Below, one piece after another: positions 5,543 to 14,061 of a stretch of 64,000 nucleotides of DNA (the stretch's first letter is position 1; each line of letters starts with the position of its first letter). A program made the position numbers and the translations under genes. Below the pieces are notes generated by a model. The model made no database searches, was not told the origin of the DNA, and saw only the letters and a program-made list of their open reading frames with translations. Source of the stretch: Nocardioides marmorisolisilvae. Lineage in GTDB: Bacteria; Actinomycetota; Actinomycetes; Propionibacteriales; Nocardioidaceae. The stretch is taken from assembly GCF_003725775.1 (NCBI RefSeq), contig NZ_RJSG01000001.1:650746-714745 (forward strand), read 5' to 3'.

Positions 5543-6001
5543 GTGACCACGACCCTTGCCCTGTCATCGGTCACGCTGCTGAACGCCTCCTACGAGCCAC
5601 TGGGCAAGGTGTCGTTCAAGCACGCCGTCCGGATGCTCTTCCGCGAGGTGGCCACCGTCGAGGAGGGCCACGAGGACCGGATGATCGGCCCGCACCAGTG
5701 GCCGAAGGTGATCCGCCTGGTCCGCTACGTCGCGGCCAAGTGGATGTACCGCCCGGCCGGCTTCACCCGGACCGGTGTCCTCAAGCGCGACGCGCACCGC
5801 TGCGCCTACTGCGGCGCGCGCGCGACCACGGTCGACCACATCCTCCCGGCGAGCCGCGGTGGTGACTGGTCGTGGCTCAACGCCGTCGCGGCGTGCGAGC
5901 CGTGCAACTTCCGCAAGGCCGACCGGACCCCGTCGGAGGCGCGGATGGTGCTGCACCTGACGCCGTTCGTCCCGACGCGCGCACAGCTGGCGCTGCTGTG
6001 A
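5543..6001 (+). CDS. HNH endonuclease
   Basis: A 152-aa HNH nuclease starting at GTG 5543 behind AAGGAGGTG (5528-5536). The N-terminal LLNASYEPLGKVSFKHAV is the start typical of a family of stand-alone actinobacterial HNH proteins. The nuclease core is at residues 90-130: CAYCG zinc knuckle, catalytic VDHILPASRGG, then LNAVAACEPCNFRKADR with the asparagine and second CxxC. The relative order CxxC, DH, N, CxxC is complete, so it should be active. Whether it cuts DNA or RNA cannot be told; next to RtcB an RNA-processing role is conceivable. Its TGA overlaps the GTG of the next gene. Confidence 0.88.
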   Translation: MTTTLALSSVTLLNASYEPLGKVSFKHAVRMLFREVATVEEGHEDRMIGPHQWPKVIRLVRYVAAKWMYRPAGFTRTGVLKRDAHRCAYCGARATTVDHILPASRGGDWSWLNAVAACEPCNFRKADRTPSEARMVLHLTPFVPTRAQLALL

Positions 6002-6864
6002 GCCTGTCGTCGTCGGTGCGCGCCTGGCGCGACCAGGGACGCGAGATCAGCATCAGCGGGCGGACGGTCTTCGTCACCGACCGTGGCGAGGGCGACCTCC
6101 CGCTGGTGCTGATCCACGGCTTCCCCGGCTCCTCGCACGACTGGGCCGGTCTCGTTCCACTGCTGCCGGGACGGGTGATCACCCTCGACCTGCCCGGCTA
6201 CGGCTTTTCGGACAAGGGCTTCGACGCGCCGTACACGCTGTTCGACCAGACCGACGCGGTCGAGGCCGTCCTGGCCGAGCTCGGCGTCACGCGTTGCGTG
6301 GTCGTCGGGCACGACATGGGCGACACGGTCACCGCCGAGCTGGCGCATCGCAGCAACGCCGGCGAGCTCGCCTTCGCGATCGAGCAGATCATCCTCACCA
6401 ACGGCTCGGTCTTCATCGACCTGGCCCAGCTGACCCGCGGCCAGAAGCTCACCCTGCGCCTGCCGAACCGGCCGTCCCTCTTCTCGATGCCCACGGTGAT
6501 CCTCCGCCGCAGCCTGATGGAGAGCTTCACCCGGACGGCACCGCCGCCGCCGGGGGCGGTCGACGACCTCATCGCGATGATCAAGCACGACCGCGGCGAC
6601 CGGCTGATGCCACGGCTGATCCGCTACATCGAGGAGCGCCGGGTGCACCAGGACCGCTGGACCGCCGGCTTCGTCGACTTCCCCGGTCCGCTGACGATGG
6701 TCTGGGGCACCGAGGACCCGATCGCGATCCTGCCGATGACCGAGCGGATGAAGGCCCTGCGCCCCGCGACCAGCGTGGTCCCGCTGCCCGGGATCGGGCA
6801 CTGGACCTCGATCGAGGCCCCCGAGCGGCTCGCCGCCGAGATCGAACGGGCACTTCGGGCATGA
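5998..6864 (+). CDS. Alpha/beta hydrolase, epoxide hydrolase / haloalkane dehalogenase type
   Basis: GTG at 5998 overlaps the HNH stop (GTGA), implying translational coupling. The 288-aa protein has the oxyanion strand LIHGFPGSSHDW, nucleophile elbow VVGHDMGD with aspartate nucleophile, the acid in WGTEDPIA, and the catalytic histidine in GIGHW. An Asp nucleophile places it with epoxide hydrolases, dehalogenases and related esterases. Despite the coupling there is no obvious metabolic link to tRNA repair; it may be a passenger read through from the unit or detoxify a translation inhibitor. Confidence 0.85.
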   Translation: MSLSSSVRAWRDQGREISISGRTVFVTDRGEGDLPLVLIHGFPGSSHDWAGLVPLLPGRVITLDLPGYGFSDKGFDAPYTLFDQTDAVEAVLAELGVTRCVVVGHDMGDTVTAELAHRSNAGELAFAIEQIILTNGSVFIDLAQLTRGQKLTLRLPNRPSLFSMPTVILRRSLMESFTRTAPPPPGAVDDLIAMIKHDRGDRLMPRLIRYIEERRVHQDRWTAGFVDFPGPLTMVWGTEDPIAILPMTERMKALRPATSVVPLPGIGHWTSIEAPERLAAEIERALRA

Positions 6865-6913
6865 CCTAGGTCCCGAGCCGTCTCACGGGTCGGACAAAAC
6901 GGACATCCTGCGA

Positions 6914-6919
6914 TACCGT
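6914..6919 (+). promoter_or_regulatory. -10 of a leaderless promoter for the histidine kinase
   Basis: TACCGT, 17 nt downstream of CGGACA and 8 nt before the ATG at 6928. No Shine-Dalgarno is present. Confidence 0.5.
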
Positions 6920-6927
6920 AGTCGTTT

Positions 6928-8217
6928 ATGACTGCAGAACTCGTCGAGCAGCCGGCGATTCCGACCGACGACGCCCTCTCGGTGGCGACGTTGCGACGGC
7001 TGGTGAAGGCCGTGACCGACCTGGCCGCTGCCCGTGACATCACCGCGATCGTGGACATCGTGCGGCACGCCGCCCGCGAGCTGGTGAACGCCGACGGCGC
7101 CACCTTCGTGCTCCGCGACCGCGAGCAGTGCTACTACGTCGACGAGGACGCCATCGAGCCGCTCTGGCGCGGGATGCGCTTCCCGCTCGAGGCCTGCATC
7201 AGCGGCTGGGCCATGCTCAACAAGGAGCAGGTGGTCATCCCGGACATCTACGTCGACCCGCGGATCCCGCACGAGGCCTACCGTCCGACCTTCGTGCAGA
7301 GCCTGACGATGACGCCGATCCGCACCTCCGAACCGGTCGGGTCGATCGGCACCTACTGGGCCGAGTCCCACGTCGCGACCGCGGCCGAGGCCGAGGTCCT
7401 CCAGGCGCTGGCCGACAGCACCGCGGTCGCCCTGGAGAGCGTCCGGGTACTGCACCACCTCGAGGAGGCGGTCGCCGAGCGCACCTTCGAGCTGGAGACC
7501 TCGCGCGCCGACCTCGCCGCCTTCGCGCAGGTCGCGGCGCACGACCTCAAGTCGCCGCTGAGCACCATCGCCGGCAACGCCGAGCTCGTCACCATGATCG
7601 ACGGACCGCAGCTGTCCGAGGAAGGCACCCGCGCCCTGGAGACGCTGACCCGCACCGCGCTGCGGATGGGCGGGCTCGTCGACGCGGTGCTCTCCTACAG
7701 CACGGCTGCCAACGCCGAGATCGACGGGGACGAGTTCGACGTCAACGATCTCGTGACCGATGTGCTCAGCGACCTCGGCGGTCTGATCGAGCAACGGGGA
7801 GCCGTCGTCGAGGTCGCTGAGCTGCCGCTCGCCTTCGGCTCGAAGGACCTGCTCGCCCGGGTGCTCCAGAACCTCGTCTCCAACGCGATCCAGTACGGCG
7901 ACCCGGAGGCGCCCGTCGTGCGCATCGAGGGCACCCAGTCGCGTTCGACGATCCGGATCAGCGTCTCCGACAACGGCGACGGCGTACCGATGGAGGAGCG
8001 CGGCCAGATCTTCGACATGCTCACCCGCGGCAGCGCCGGCGCCCGGTCCAAGGGATCCGGCATCGGCCTGGCCTTCGCCCGCCGGGTTGCCCTGCGCCAC
8101 GGCGGCTCGCTCCGCATCGGCGACGCCGCCGGCGGTGGCGCCCGTTTCACCCTGGTGCTCCCGGTGCGTGATGTCACCGACGAGCTCGCCGCCTTCGCGG
8201 ACCTCGAGTCCGCCTGA
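6928..8217 (+). CDS. Sensor histidine kinase, GAF-HisKA-HATPase
   Basis: A 429-aa soluble histidine kinase. A GAF domain covers about 30-175, followed by a coiled dimerisation helix and the H box AHDLKSPL with phosphoacceptor H205. The ATPase domain has the N box LVSNAIQYGD (N319), G1 SDNGDGVPM and G2 GSGIGLAFARR. There are no membrane segments, so it should sense an internal signal, possibly light, redox or a small ligand through GAF. No response regulator is adjacent; it is an orphan. A bidirectional terminator follows. Confidence 0.92.
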   Translation: MTAELVEQPAIPTDDALSVATLRRLVKAVTDLAAARDITAIVDIVRHAARELVNADGATFVLRDREQCYYVDEDAIEPLWRGMRFPLEACISGWAMLNKEQVVIPDIYVDPRIPHEAYRPTFVQSLTMTPIRTSEPVGSIGTYWAESHVATAAEAEVLQALADSTAVALESVRVLHHLEEAVAERTFELETSRADLAAFAQVAAHDLKSPLSTIAGNAELVTMIDGPQLSEEGTRALETLTRTALRMGGLVDAVLSYSTAANAEIDGDEFDVNDLVTDVLSDLGGLIEQRGAVVEVAELPLAFGSKDLLARVLQNLVSNAIQYGDPEAPVVRIEGTQSRSTIRISVSDNGDGVPMEERGQIFDMLTRGSAGARSKGSGIGLAFARRVALRHGGSLRIGDAAGGGARFTLVLPVRDVTDELAAFADLESA

Positions 8218-8237
8218 CGCGACCACCAGCCGGACGC

Positions 8238-8272
8238 GACGCAGCCCGGGTCCAGTGACCCGGGGCTGCGTC
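8238..8272. terminator. Bidirectional terminator
   Basis: GACGCAGCCCGGGTC pairs with the matching downstream arm (one bulged G) around CAGT, between the converging ends of the kinase and the choice-of-anchor gene. Confidence 0.65.
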
Positions 8273-8282
8273 GTTCCTGTTC

Positions 8283-9539
8283 CTACTGGACGAAGGTCGA
8301 AGCCGCTGCCACCCGGATGACCGCACCGATCGGCAGACTGCCGTAGGGCTTGAGCAGGGTGATCCGCAGAGCGTCGATCGTGTTGCCGTTCGCGGTGAAG
8401 TCCTGCGCGTTGAGGACGATCTTGGCGATGCCGAGCAGGTTGATCGTGCTGTTCTTCGCGAGGTTGATCGCGATCGGCTTGCCGCCGATCGTGAGGTGCA
8501 CGAAGTTCAGCCGAGCAGTGTTCTCGGAGTACTCACCGCCGCGGAACTGGTGCGAGCGCACCTGGATCGCATCCGCGGTGATCAGTCCGTTCAGCAGGTT
8601 CACCTTGGCGATCTCGGACGTGGTGGTCACGTCCGCGAGCGTCGGTGTTGCCAAGGCGTTCATCGTGGTCGTGACCGCCCCCACCGTCGCGACGTTCGGA
8701 ACCTTGATCCCGGCCACGTTGTTGGTGACCGTGCCGCCGCCCGTGCCGTACGGCGGGACGTCGAGCTCACCCGCCGGCTGGACGAGGACCTTGACCGACG
8801 AGCCGACGACCGCGGTCGCCGTCACGCCGAACGAGTAGCCACCCACGATCTTCGCGTCGGTGTGGATCGTCGGGACCAGCATCGACATCGTCGGGTTGAC
8901 CCAGATCTCAGCACCGGCCGGCATGCCGTTGCTCGGCTTGAGCAGCGTGACGTGCAGCGCGGAACCGTGGACGCGCACCTCGTTGAACGGCAGCGGGTCG
9001 CGCACGCTCTCGTTGATGACGACCTTGGCGATGCTGCCGAGGTTGATCGTCGTGTTGGGCTGGACGTCGACCGGGATCAGCGCGCCGCCGATGGTCAGGT
9101 GCACGAGCTTGGTGATCACGCCACCGCCACCCACGCCGTCGATGACCCGAGCGGTCGCGGTCGTGTCGAGCGCGTCCGCGGTGATGAGGCCGTTGAGCAG
9201 GTTGACCCCGGCGATCTGCGCGCGCGAGGCGATCTGGTAGCCACCGGGAATCTCGGTCGCGACCTCGCCCGAGCTGACGGCGCCGACCTTGAGGACGTTC
9301 GGGATCGCCGCGGCCGCGACCGAGGTCGCCTTCACGGCCGGGTACTCGCTGCCTGCCAGGTTCGAGGAGGCGAGGATGCCTGAGGTGATGGTGGTGCCGA
9401 GGGCGTTGACCTGCGTACCGCCGGCAGCACCGACGTACGTGTAGTCACCCTGCACCGCCTGAGCGGGTACGGCGAGTGCAGCGAGTGCTGCGGTGACGGT
9501 CAGCGTGGTGGCGCTGGCCAGGGCGATGAAACGGCGCAC
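8283..9539 (-). CDS. Secreted duplicated-domain protein, choice-of-anchor P type
   Basis: A 418-aa exported protein. GTG start at 9539 follows AGGAGGTG. A signal peptide (MRRFIALAS... cut near PAQA at about 25-28) precedes two tandem domains. Each contains VNLLNGLITADA (about 112-123 and again near 310) and a later block of the type LVHLTIGG...INL.GIAKIVLN. This pattern matches actinobacterial choice-of-anchor P proteins of unknown function. No LPXTG or C-terminal membrane anchor is seen, so it is probably released or held non-covalently. Confidence 0.75.
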   Translation of the reverse strand: MRRFIALASATTLTVTAALAALAVPAQAVQGDYTYVGAAGGTQVNALGTTITSGILASSNLAGSEYPAVKATSVAAAAIPNVLKVGAVSSGEVATEIPGGYQIASRAQIAGVNLLNGLITADALDTTATARVIDGVGGGGVITKLVHLTIGGALIPVDVQPNTTINLGSIAKVVINESVRDPLPFNEVRVHGSALHVTLLKPSNGMPAGAEIWVNPTMSMLVPTIHTDAKIVGGYSFGVTATAVVGSSVKVLVQPAGELDVPPYGTGGGTVTNNVAGIKVPNVATVGAVTTTMNALATPTLADVTTTSEIAKVNLLNGLITADAIQVRSHQFRGGEYSENTARLNFVHLTIGGKPIAINLAKNSTINLLGIAKIVLNAQDFTANGNTIDALRITLLKPYGSLPIGAVIRVAAASTFVQ

Positions 9540-9687
9540 GAGGCACCTCCTGTTCGAGACAGGTCGGGACCCCCGAATGAGTCCCTGGGAGGGACCTCCA
9601 TCGTTGCGCTGCGAAGCCCCTCAGCGATAGATCACGAAACGGACTACTTGGGTCCGCAATTGGTCGACTTGCCCCAAAGGCCGAGAA
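9540..9687. other. Intergenic region upstream of the choice-of-anchor gene
   Basis: Carries the Shine-Dalgarno of the minus-strand gene (complement of CACCTCCT near 9545) and presumably its promoter. No further gene seen. Confidence 0.4.
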
Positions 9688-10344
9688 TCAGGAGCCTCCG
9701 AAGGCGGCCAGAGCATCCCGATCCAGGACACGCACGTTCTTGTGGCCGATCTCGACCCAGCCCCGTCGCTGGAACGACGAGAGGTTCCGGTTGACCGACG
9801 TACGGGCCGCGCCGAGCTGGTCCGCGATCTCGGTCTGGGTCAGGCCCAGCCCGTCCTTGTCGGAGGTGGCGAGCAGCAGCTTGACCAGCCGTCGCGGCAG
9901 GTCGAGGAAGACCAGGTCCGCCGCGGATCCGGTGACGTCGCGGATCCGGAACGCGAGCTCCTCGGCGACCGCGAGGCTGAGGCCGGCCGAGCTGTGCAGC
10001 AGTGCCTGGAAGTCCTCCGCCCGGATGCAGACCAGCCGCGCGTCCTCGAGCGCCTCGATGGTCGCCATCCGCGGGTGCCCGTCGACGACCCCGAAGAGAC
10101 CGATCACCTCACCGGGACCGACGAGCGCCAGGCTGAGGTGCTCGCCTCGGTCGGAGCCGACGAAGACCTTGAGCCGACCCTCGACCACCACGAACAGCAG
10201 GTCCGAGGGCTGACCTTCGCGCACCAGCGCCTGCCCGCGCTTCAGCAGCCGGCCGAACGCGTACGCCGCGAGGCTGTCGAGCTCGGAGTCGGTCGCCGCA
10301 CCGAAGAGCGGCACCGTGGAGAGGAAGTGCTGGAGATCGGCCAC
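9688..10344 (-). CDS. Crp/Fnr-family transcription regulator
   Basis: A 218-aa Crp-like protein. The cyclic-nucleotide-binding beta barrel is at about 8-120 (LVREGQPSDLLFVVVEGRLKVFV, then PGEVIGLFG), followed by the long dimer helix and a winged helix-turn-helix (LTQTEIADQLGAARTSVNRNL). The start chosen is GTG at 10344, giving MADLQHFLSTVPLF, because TACAGT lies 8 nt upstream as a leaderless -10; upstream codons would overlap the divergent esterase promoter. The effector is unknown. It may control the divergent esterase gene. Confidence 0.9.
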   Translation of the reverse strand: MADLQHFLSTVPLFGAATDSELDSLAAYAFGRLLKRGQALVREGQPSDLLFVVVEGRLKVFVGSDRGEHLSLALVGPGEVIGLFGVVDGHPRMATIEALEDARLVCIRAEDFQALLHSSAGLSLAVAEELAFRIRDVTGSAADLVFLDLPRRLVKLLLATSDKDGLGLTQTEIADQLGAARTSVNRNLSSFQRRGWVEIGHKNVRVLDRDALAAFGGS

Positions 10345-10390
10345 GAGCCGAGACTGTAGACCCAGCGGCCCTTGCGCGGGATAGTCCAGC

Positions 10391-11422
10391 ATGACCACGC
10401 ACCGGATCCGGGCGGTCGTCACGACCGTCGCGCTGGTCTCGGGACTGCTCCTCGCCCCTGCTGTTCCGGTCGCCGACGCGGCCACCGGCATCACCGTCGG
10501 CACGTGCACGCTGCGGACCGGCGACCAGCAGCTGCCGGTGACCTACGACGGCCGCACCTACCAGGTACTCACCCACGTGCCGGCCCGCCTCGCGGCGACG
10601 CGGGCACTGGTGATCAGCATGCACGGCGCCACCCAGAGCGGCCCGATGATGCGGGACTCCTCGGGCATGAACGCGTCCTCGGACAAGCACGGGTACGCGG
10701 TCGCCTACCCGACCGGTGGCTACTTCAATCTCGGCTTCGACCTTCCGGCCGGCAACTTCTGGAACGTCGACGGGTTGCCGCTGTTCAAGATCCCGCCCCC
10801 GCCGACGTCGCGCGAGGACACCAGGTTCGTGGTCGCCATCGCCCACCAGCTCACCAGGGCGCTGTGCCTGGACCGGCGCCGCATCTACGCCACCGGCGCC
10901 TCGAACGGCGGCATCATGTCGTCGTACCTCGCGTGCCACGACGCCGACGTGTTCGCCGCGGTCGCGCCGGTGATGGGCGTGCGCGCGGGCAAGGCGACCG
11001 GCAGCGACTTCCAGACCATCGACACCGCCGACTGCCGACCCTCGCGACCGATCGCGATCCTCGCCCTGCACGGGATGAAGGACCCGGTGCTCCCGTACGC
11101 CGGGCAGAAGGGTGGCGGGGTCTGGGGACCGGCCTGGGGTTACCCGGTCGAGGCCGCGATCGCCCGGTGGGTGAAGCTCGACGGCTGCACCTCCGGGCCC
11201 GTCAGGACGACCGTCAGCCCGACGATCAGTCGTCGCGTCTGGAGCGGCTGCCCGGGCAACGTCACCGTCCAGGCGATGATCTCGACCAAGGCCGGGCACA
11301 GCTGGTGGGGCCACCCGACCCCGGTGCCGTTCAACTTCGTGGCAGGACCGGACGACCTGTCCGCGGACGCGAACGAGCTGATCTGGGCCTTCCTGTCCCG
11401 GTACCGACTGCCCGCGAACTGA
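10391..11422 (+). CDS. Secreted PHB depolymerase / LpqC-type esterase
   Basis: A 343-aa alpha/beta hydrolase with an N-terminal signal peptide (about 1-30, hydrophobic core VVTTVALVSGLLLAPAV). The oxyanion block is VISMHGATQSG, the nucleophile elbow is ATGASNGGIMSS, and the histidine is in KAGHSWWG. The layout matches secreted polyhydroxybutyrate depolymerase, feruloyl esterase and LpqC proteins. Several cysteines probably form disulfides. It runs divergently from the Crp gene 46 nt away and is followed 8 nt later by a SnoaL-like gene. Confidence 0.85.
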   Translation: MTTHRIRAVVTTVALVSGLLLAPAVPVADAATGITVGTCTLRTGDQQLPVTYDGRTYQVLTHVPARLAATRALVISMHGATQSGPMMRDSSGMNASSDKHGYAVAYPTGGYFNLGFDLPAGNFWNVDGLPLFKIPPPPTSREDTRFVVAIAHQLTRALCLDRRRIYATGASNGGIMSSYLACHDADVFAAVAPVMGVRAGKATGSDFQTIDTADCRPSRPIAILALHGMKDPVLPYAGQKGGGVWGPAWGYPVEAAIARWVKLDGCTSGPVRTTVSPTISRRVWSGCPGNVTVQAMISTKAGHSWWGHPTPVPFNFVAGPDDLSADANELIWAFLSRYRLPAN

Positions 11423-11430
11423 GGAGATCC

Positions 11431-11880
11431 ATGACGTGCAGCCCCGAGGAAGCCGTCCGCGGCTTGTGGCGGACGGTGGCCGCACGTGACTTCGACGCGT
11501 TCGGCGACTGGCTCACCGACGACTGCGTGTACGTCGACATGCCGGTCGGCCTCGCGCTCGCGGCACGTGGCCCGGTCGACATCGCGAAGCGGGTGAGCAT
11601 CGGGCTGGCCGGGCTGGCCGCGTACGAGAACCACGACGGGCTGCTCGTCGCCGACGGCGACGCGGTCATGTACGAGCACTCCGAGACCTGGACCTTCACC
11701 TCCGGCGAGACCTTCGTCCTCCCGTTCGCGACGGTGCACCGGGTGCGGGACGGCAAGGTGTCGCTCTGGAAGGACTACTGGGACTTCGGCGCGATCATGA
11801 ACCACGCGCCGGCCTGGTGGGTCGAGAGCCTGGCGTCCGCGGACACCAGCTGGGTCTACGACGCGACCGGCCTCATCTGA
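11431..11880 (+). CDS. SnoaL/NTF2-like fold protein
   Basis: A 149-aa protein starting at ATG 11431 behind GAGGAG. Features of the SnoaL/limonene-epoxide-hydrolase fold: N-terminal helix LWRTVAARDFDAFGDWLTDDCVYVDMP, central MYEHSETW and the closing strand HRVRDGKVSLWKDYWDF. Proteins of this type act as hydrolases, isomerases or polyketide cyclases; the substrate here is unknown. Probably co-transcribed with the esterase. Its end overlaps the convergent AraC gene by 8 nt. Confidence 0.75.
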   Translation: MTCSPEEAVRGLWRTVAARDFDAFGDWLTDDCVYVDMPVGLALAARGPVDIAKRVSIGLAGLAAYENHDGLLVADGDAVMYEHSETWTFTSGETFVLPFATVHRVRDGKVSLWKDYWDFGAIMNHAPAWWVESLASADTSWVYDATGLI

Positions 11881-12904
11881 CCTCGGGCGTTCCGCGCCGG
11901 AACGCTCCGGGGGTCGTCGAGGTCCACTTCTGGAAGGCGCGCGAGAAGCTGCTCGCATCGGCGTACCCGAGGTTGTCCGCGACCTGGGCCACCGACAGCG
12001 AGGTGGCGCTGAGCAGGCGCACCGCCTCGGCCTTGCGGGCCGACTCGACGAGCTGGCGGAAGCTGGTGCCGTGCTCCTGCAGCCGGCGCTTGAAGGTGCG
12101 GCTCGACATCCGCAGGCGCTCGGCGATCGTGTCCAGGTCCGGGACTCCGCCCGGTGACTCGCGGAGCGCGGCCAGCACCTGGGTGACCAGGTCGCCACCC
12201 AGGCCGAGCTGCTCGAGCTCGCGTCGGCACTGGTCCTCGATCATCGCGACGGTGACGTGGTTGGCCGTCTCCGGCGTGAGGTCCAGGTCGGCGGCCGGGA
12301 ACCGGACCTGGTTCACGCCCATCTCGAACCGGGCTGACGGGAGCCGGTCGGCGAAGCGCGCGTAGTACTCCGGCTCGGGGTAGTCGAACCAGAGCTCGAG
12401 CTCCTCGGACCGGCGCACGCGATCGGTGAGGATCGGAGCGATCCGCGCGACCCCGACCAGGTACAGGTCGATGGTGCACTGCCGCACCGGCCCGAGAGGC
12501 GCGTTGTCCACCACCTCGATCGCCGCGACCGGACCGTCGACGGCCAGGGTCATCGTCAGCATCGGCAGCCGGGCCGGCATGTACCGCTCACTCAGACCGA
12601 TCGCGTCACGGACGGTGGGAGAGCTGATGAGGCCGTAGCCCATCAGTCCGTGCGAGGTGAGGCTGCTGTGCAGGCCGATCTCGTAGCCGAGCGCCGGTTC
12701 GGCACTCATCTCCATCGCATTCAGGAGGAGCAGACCGGACTGCATCGCGGAGATCCGCCCGTTCGGGTCCTGCATCAGCTCGGGAGGGACGTCCGAAGCA
12801 GCGAGGAGCGCCGCAGGCTCGACCCCGTGCGTCGCAGCCACGTCGAGGATGAGCTGGCCGTAGCCGACCGGCACCGCCGGGCGGGTGAAGTCGTCCAGCC
12901 TCAT
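11873..12904 (-). CDS. AraC-family transcription regulator
   Basis: A 343-aa regulator. The first 200 residues resemble the arabinose-binding-like domain found in OruR/ArgR-type AraC proteins (LLAASDVPPELM, GLHSSLTSHGLMGYGL). The C-terminal double helix-turn-helix covers about 245-340 (IAERLRMSSRTFKRRLQEHG, then VAQVADNLGYADASSFSRAF). The ATG at 12904 is used because frames upstream extend into the divergent gene. It faces the Tat-secreted esterase at 12977, a likely target. Confidence 0.9.
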   Translation of the reverse strand: MRLDDFTRPAVPVGYGQLILDVAATHGVEPAALLAASDVPPELMQDPNGRISAMQSGLLLLNAMEMSAEPALGYEIGLHSSLTSHGLMGYGLISSPTVRDAIGLSERYMPARLPMLTMTLAVDGPVAAIEVVDNAPLGPVRQCTIDLYLVGVARIAPILTDRVRRSEELELWFDYPEPEYYARFADRLPSARFEMGVNQVRFPAADLDLTPETANHVTVAMIEDQCRRELEQLGLGGDLVTQVLAALRESPGGVPDLDTIAERLRMSSRTFKRRLQEHGTSFRQLVESARKAEAVRLLSATSLSVAQVADNLGYADASSFSRAFQKWTSTTPGAFRRGTPEVR

Positions 12905-12976
12905 TGGCCCATTCTGACAACAACTTCGGCCCCTGGCGCCATGGCTCGGGATCCGCGCCGAACCGAGACTGACGGC

Positions 12977-13936
12977 ATGACCAGTGACCAGGCAGTCAGT
13001 CGTCGCACCCTGTTCAAGGCCGTCGGAGGCGCGGCCGCGCTCGGCTCCGTCGGCGCGCTCTCGCTCGGGGCGTCCCCGGCAGGGGCGGTGGGCAACGGCT
13101 TCGGGTTGACCATCACCGACCACGCGACCTTCGACCGGATGGAGTACTACCGGTTCGCGACCAGCAACATCTCCTGGCAGCCGGGGGTGAACGTGCTGCT
13201 GCCCAGCGACTACTACACCTCGGGCCGGCGCTACCCGGTGATGTACCTCCTGCACGGAGGTGCGCAGGACTTCCGCAAGTTCGACATGGAGGACGACATC
13301 CGCGGCCTGACCGCAGGGAAGAACCTCATCGTCGTGATGCCCGACGGCGGCACCGCCGGTTGGTACTGCAACCCGGTCTCGGCGTACAACGGGCCGCGCA
13401 ACTGGGAGTCCTTCCACATGAACCAGCTGATCCCCTGGATCGACGCCAACTTCCGCACCTACGCCGAGTACGACGGCCGCGCGGTGTCGGGCTTCTCGAT
13501 GGGCGGCTTCGGCGCGCTGAAGTACACCGCGAAGTACTACGGCCACTTCGCCTCGGTCAGTGCGCACTCGGGGCCGGCGAGCCTGCGTCGCGACGGCGGC
13601 CTGGTGGTGCACTGGGCGAACACCAGCGCGCAGTGGACCGACCTGGCCGGCGGCACGATCTACGGCGAGCCGTTCTGGGACCAGGGTCGGGTCACCGCCG
13701 ACAACCCCGTCGAGCGGCTGGAGAGCTACCGCAACAAGCGGATCTTCCTGGTCTGCGGCACCGACGAGGACGTCAACGAGACGCCGGTCCGCAACGGGCA
13801 GCGGGAGTTCCGGGGCCTCCTCGCGCAGCGCGGCATCCCGCACGAGTGGTACGAGCTGCCCGGCGCGCACTTCGTGCGCCGGGAGATGTTGCAGGCGGAC
13901 ATCGACGGTGTGATCGCGCGCCTGAAGAAGGCCTGA
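12977..13936 (+). CDS. Tat-exported esterase, antigen 85 / FrmB-like
   Basis: A 319-aa protein with a twin-arginine signal (SRRTLFK, then a hydrophobic stretch and AGAVG). The catalytic domain has YPVMYLLHGG, the nucleophile elbow SGFSMGGFGALKY, the acid near CGTDEDVN and the histidine in GAHFVRREM. This arrangement matches the esterase D / mycolyltransferase-like family. The substrate could be a cell-envelope ester or acyl sugar. It is divergent from the AraC gene with 72 nt between. Confidence 0.85.
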   Translation: MTSDQAVSRRTLFKAVGGAAALGSVGALSLGASPAGAVGNGFGLTITDHATFDRMEYYRFATSNISWQPGVNVLLPSDYYTSGRRYPVMYLLHGGAQDFRKFDMEDDIRGLTAGKNLIVVMPDGGTAGWYCNPVSAYNGPRNWESFHMNQLIPWIDANFRTYAEYDGRAVSGFSMGGFGALKYTAKYYGHFASVSAHSGPASLRRDGGLVVHWANTSAQWTDLAGGTIYGEPFWDQGRVTADNPVERLESYRNKRIFLVCGTDEDVNETPVRNGQREFRGLLAQRGIPHEWYELPGAHFVRREMLQADIDGVIARLKKA

Positions 13937-14061
13937 CGACCTGAGGTTCTCCGGCTGAGCGCCACTCAGCATTCCTTCAGCACTTCCTGGGTCCTCGGAC
14001 ACCGCGTCCACAGACGTCGCACAGCCATCGCGCCCAGCATCGGTGAGGTAACCGATGAGCG

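Noticed and set aside
2461-6864. Complete prophage or integrative element around the tRNA cluster
   Set aside because: No integrase, excisionase, att repeats or structural genes; only the cassette-like order hints at mobility.
8496-9383. Plus-strand frame opposite the choice-of-anchor gene
   Set aside because: Arg/Asp-rich shadow; the minus strand has a signal peptide, Shine-Dalgarno and repeated domains.
10345-10509. Longer N terminus for the Crp regulator
   Set aside because: It would run into the divergent esterase gene; the GTG at 10344 has a leaderless -10 and gives a normal Crp start.
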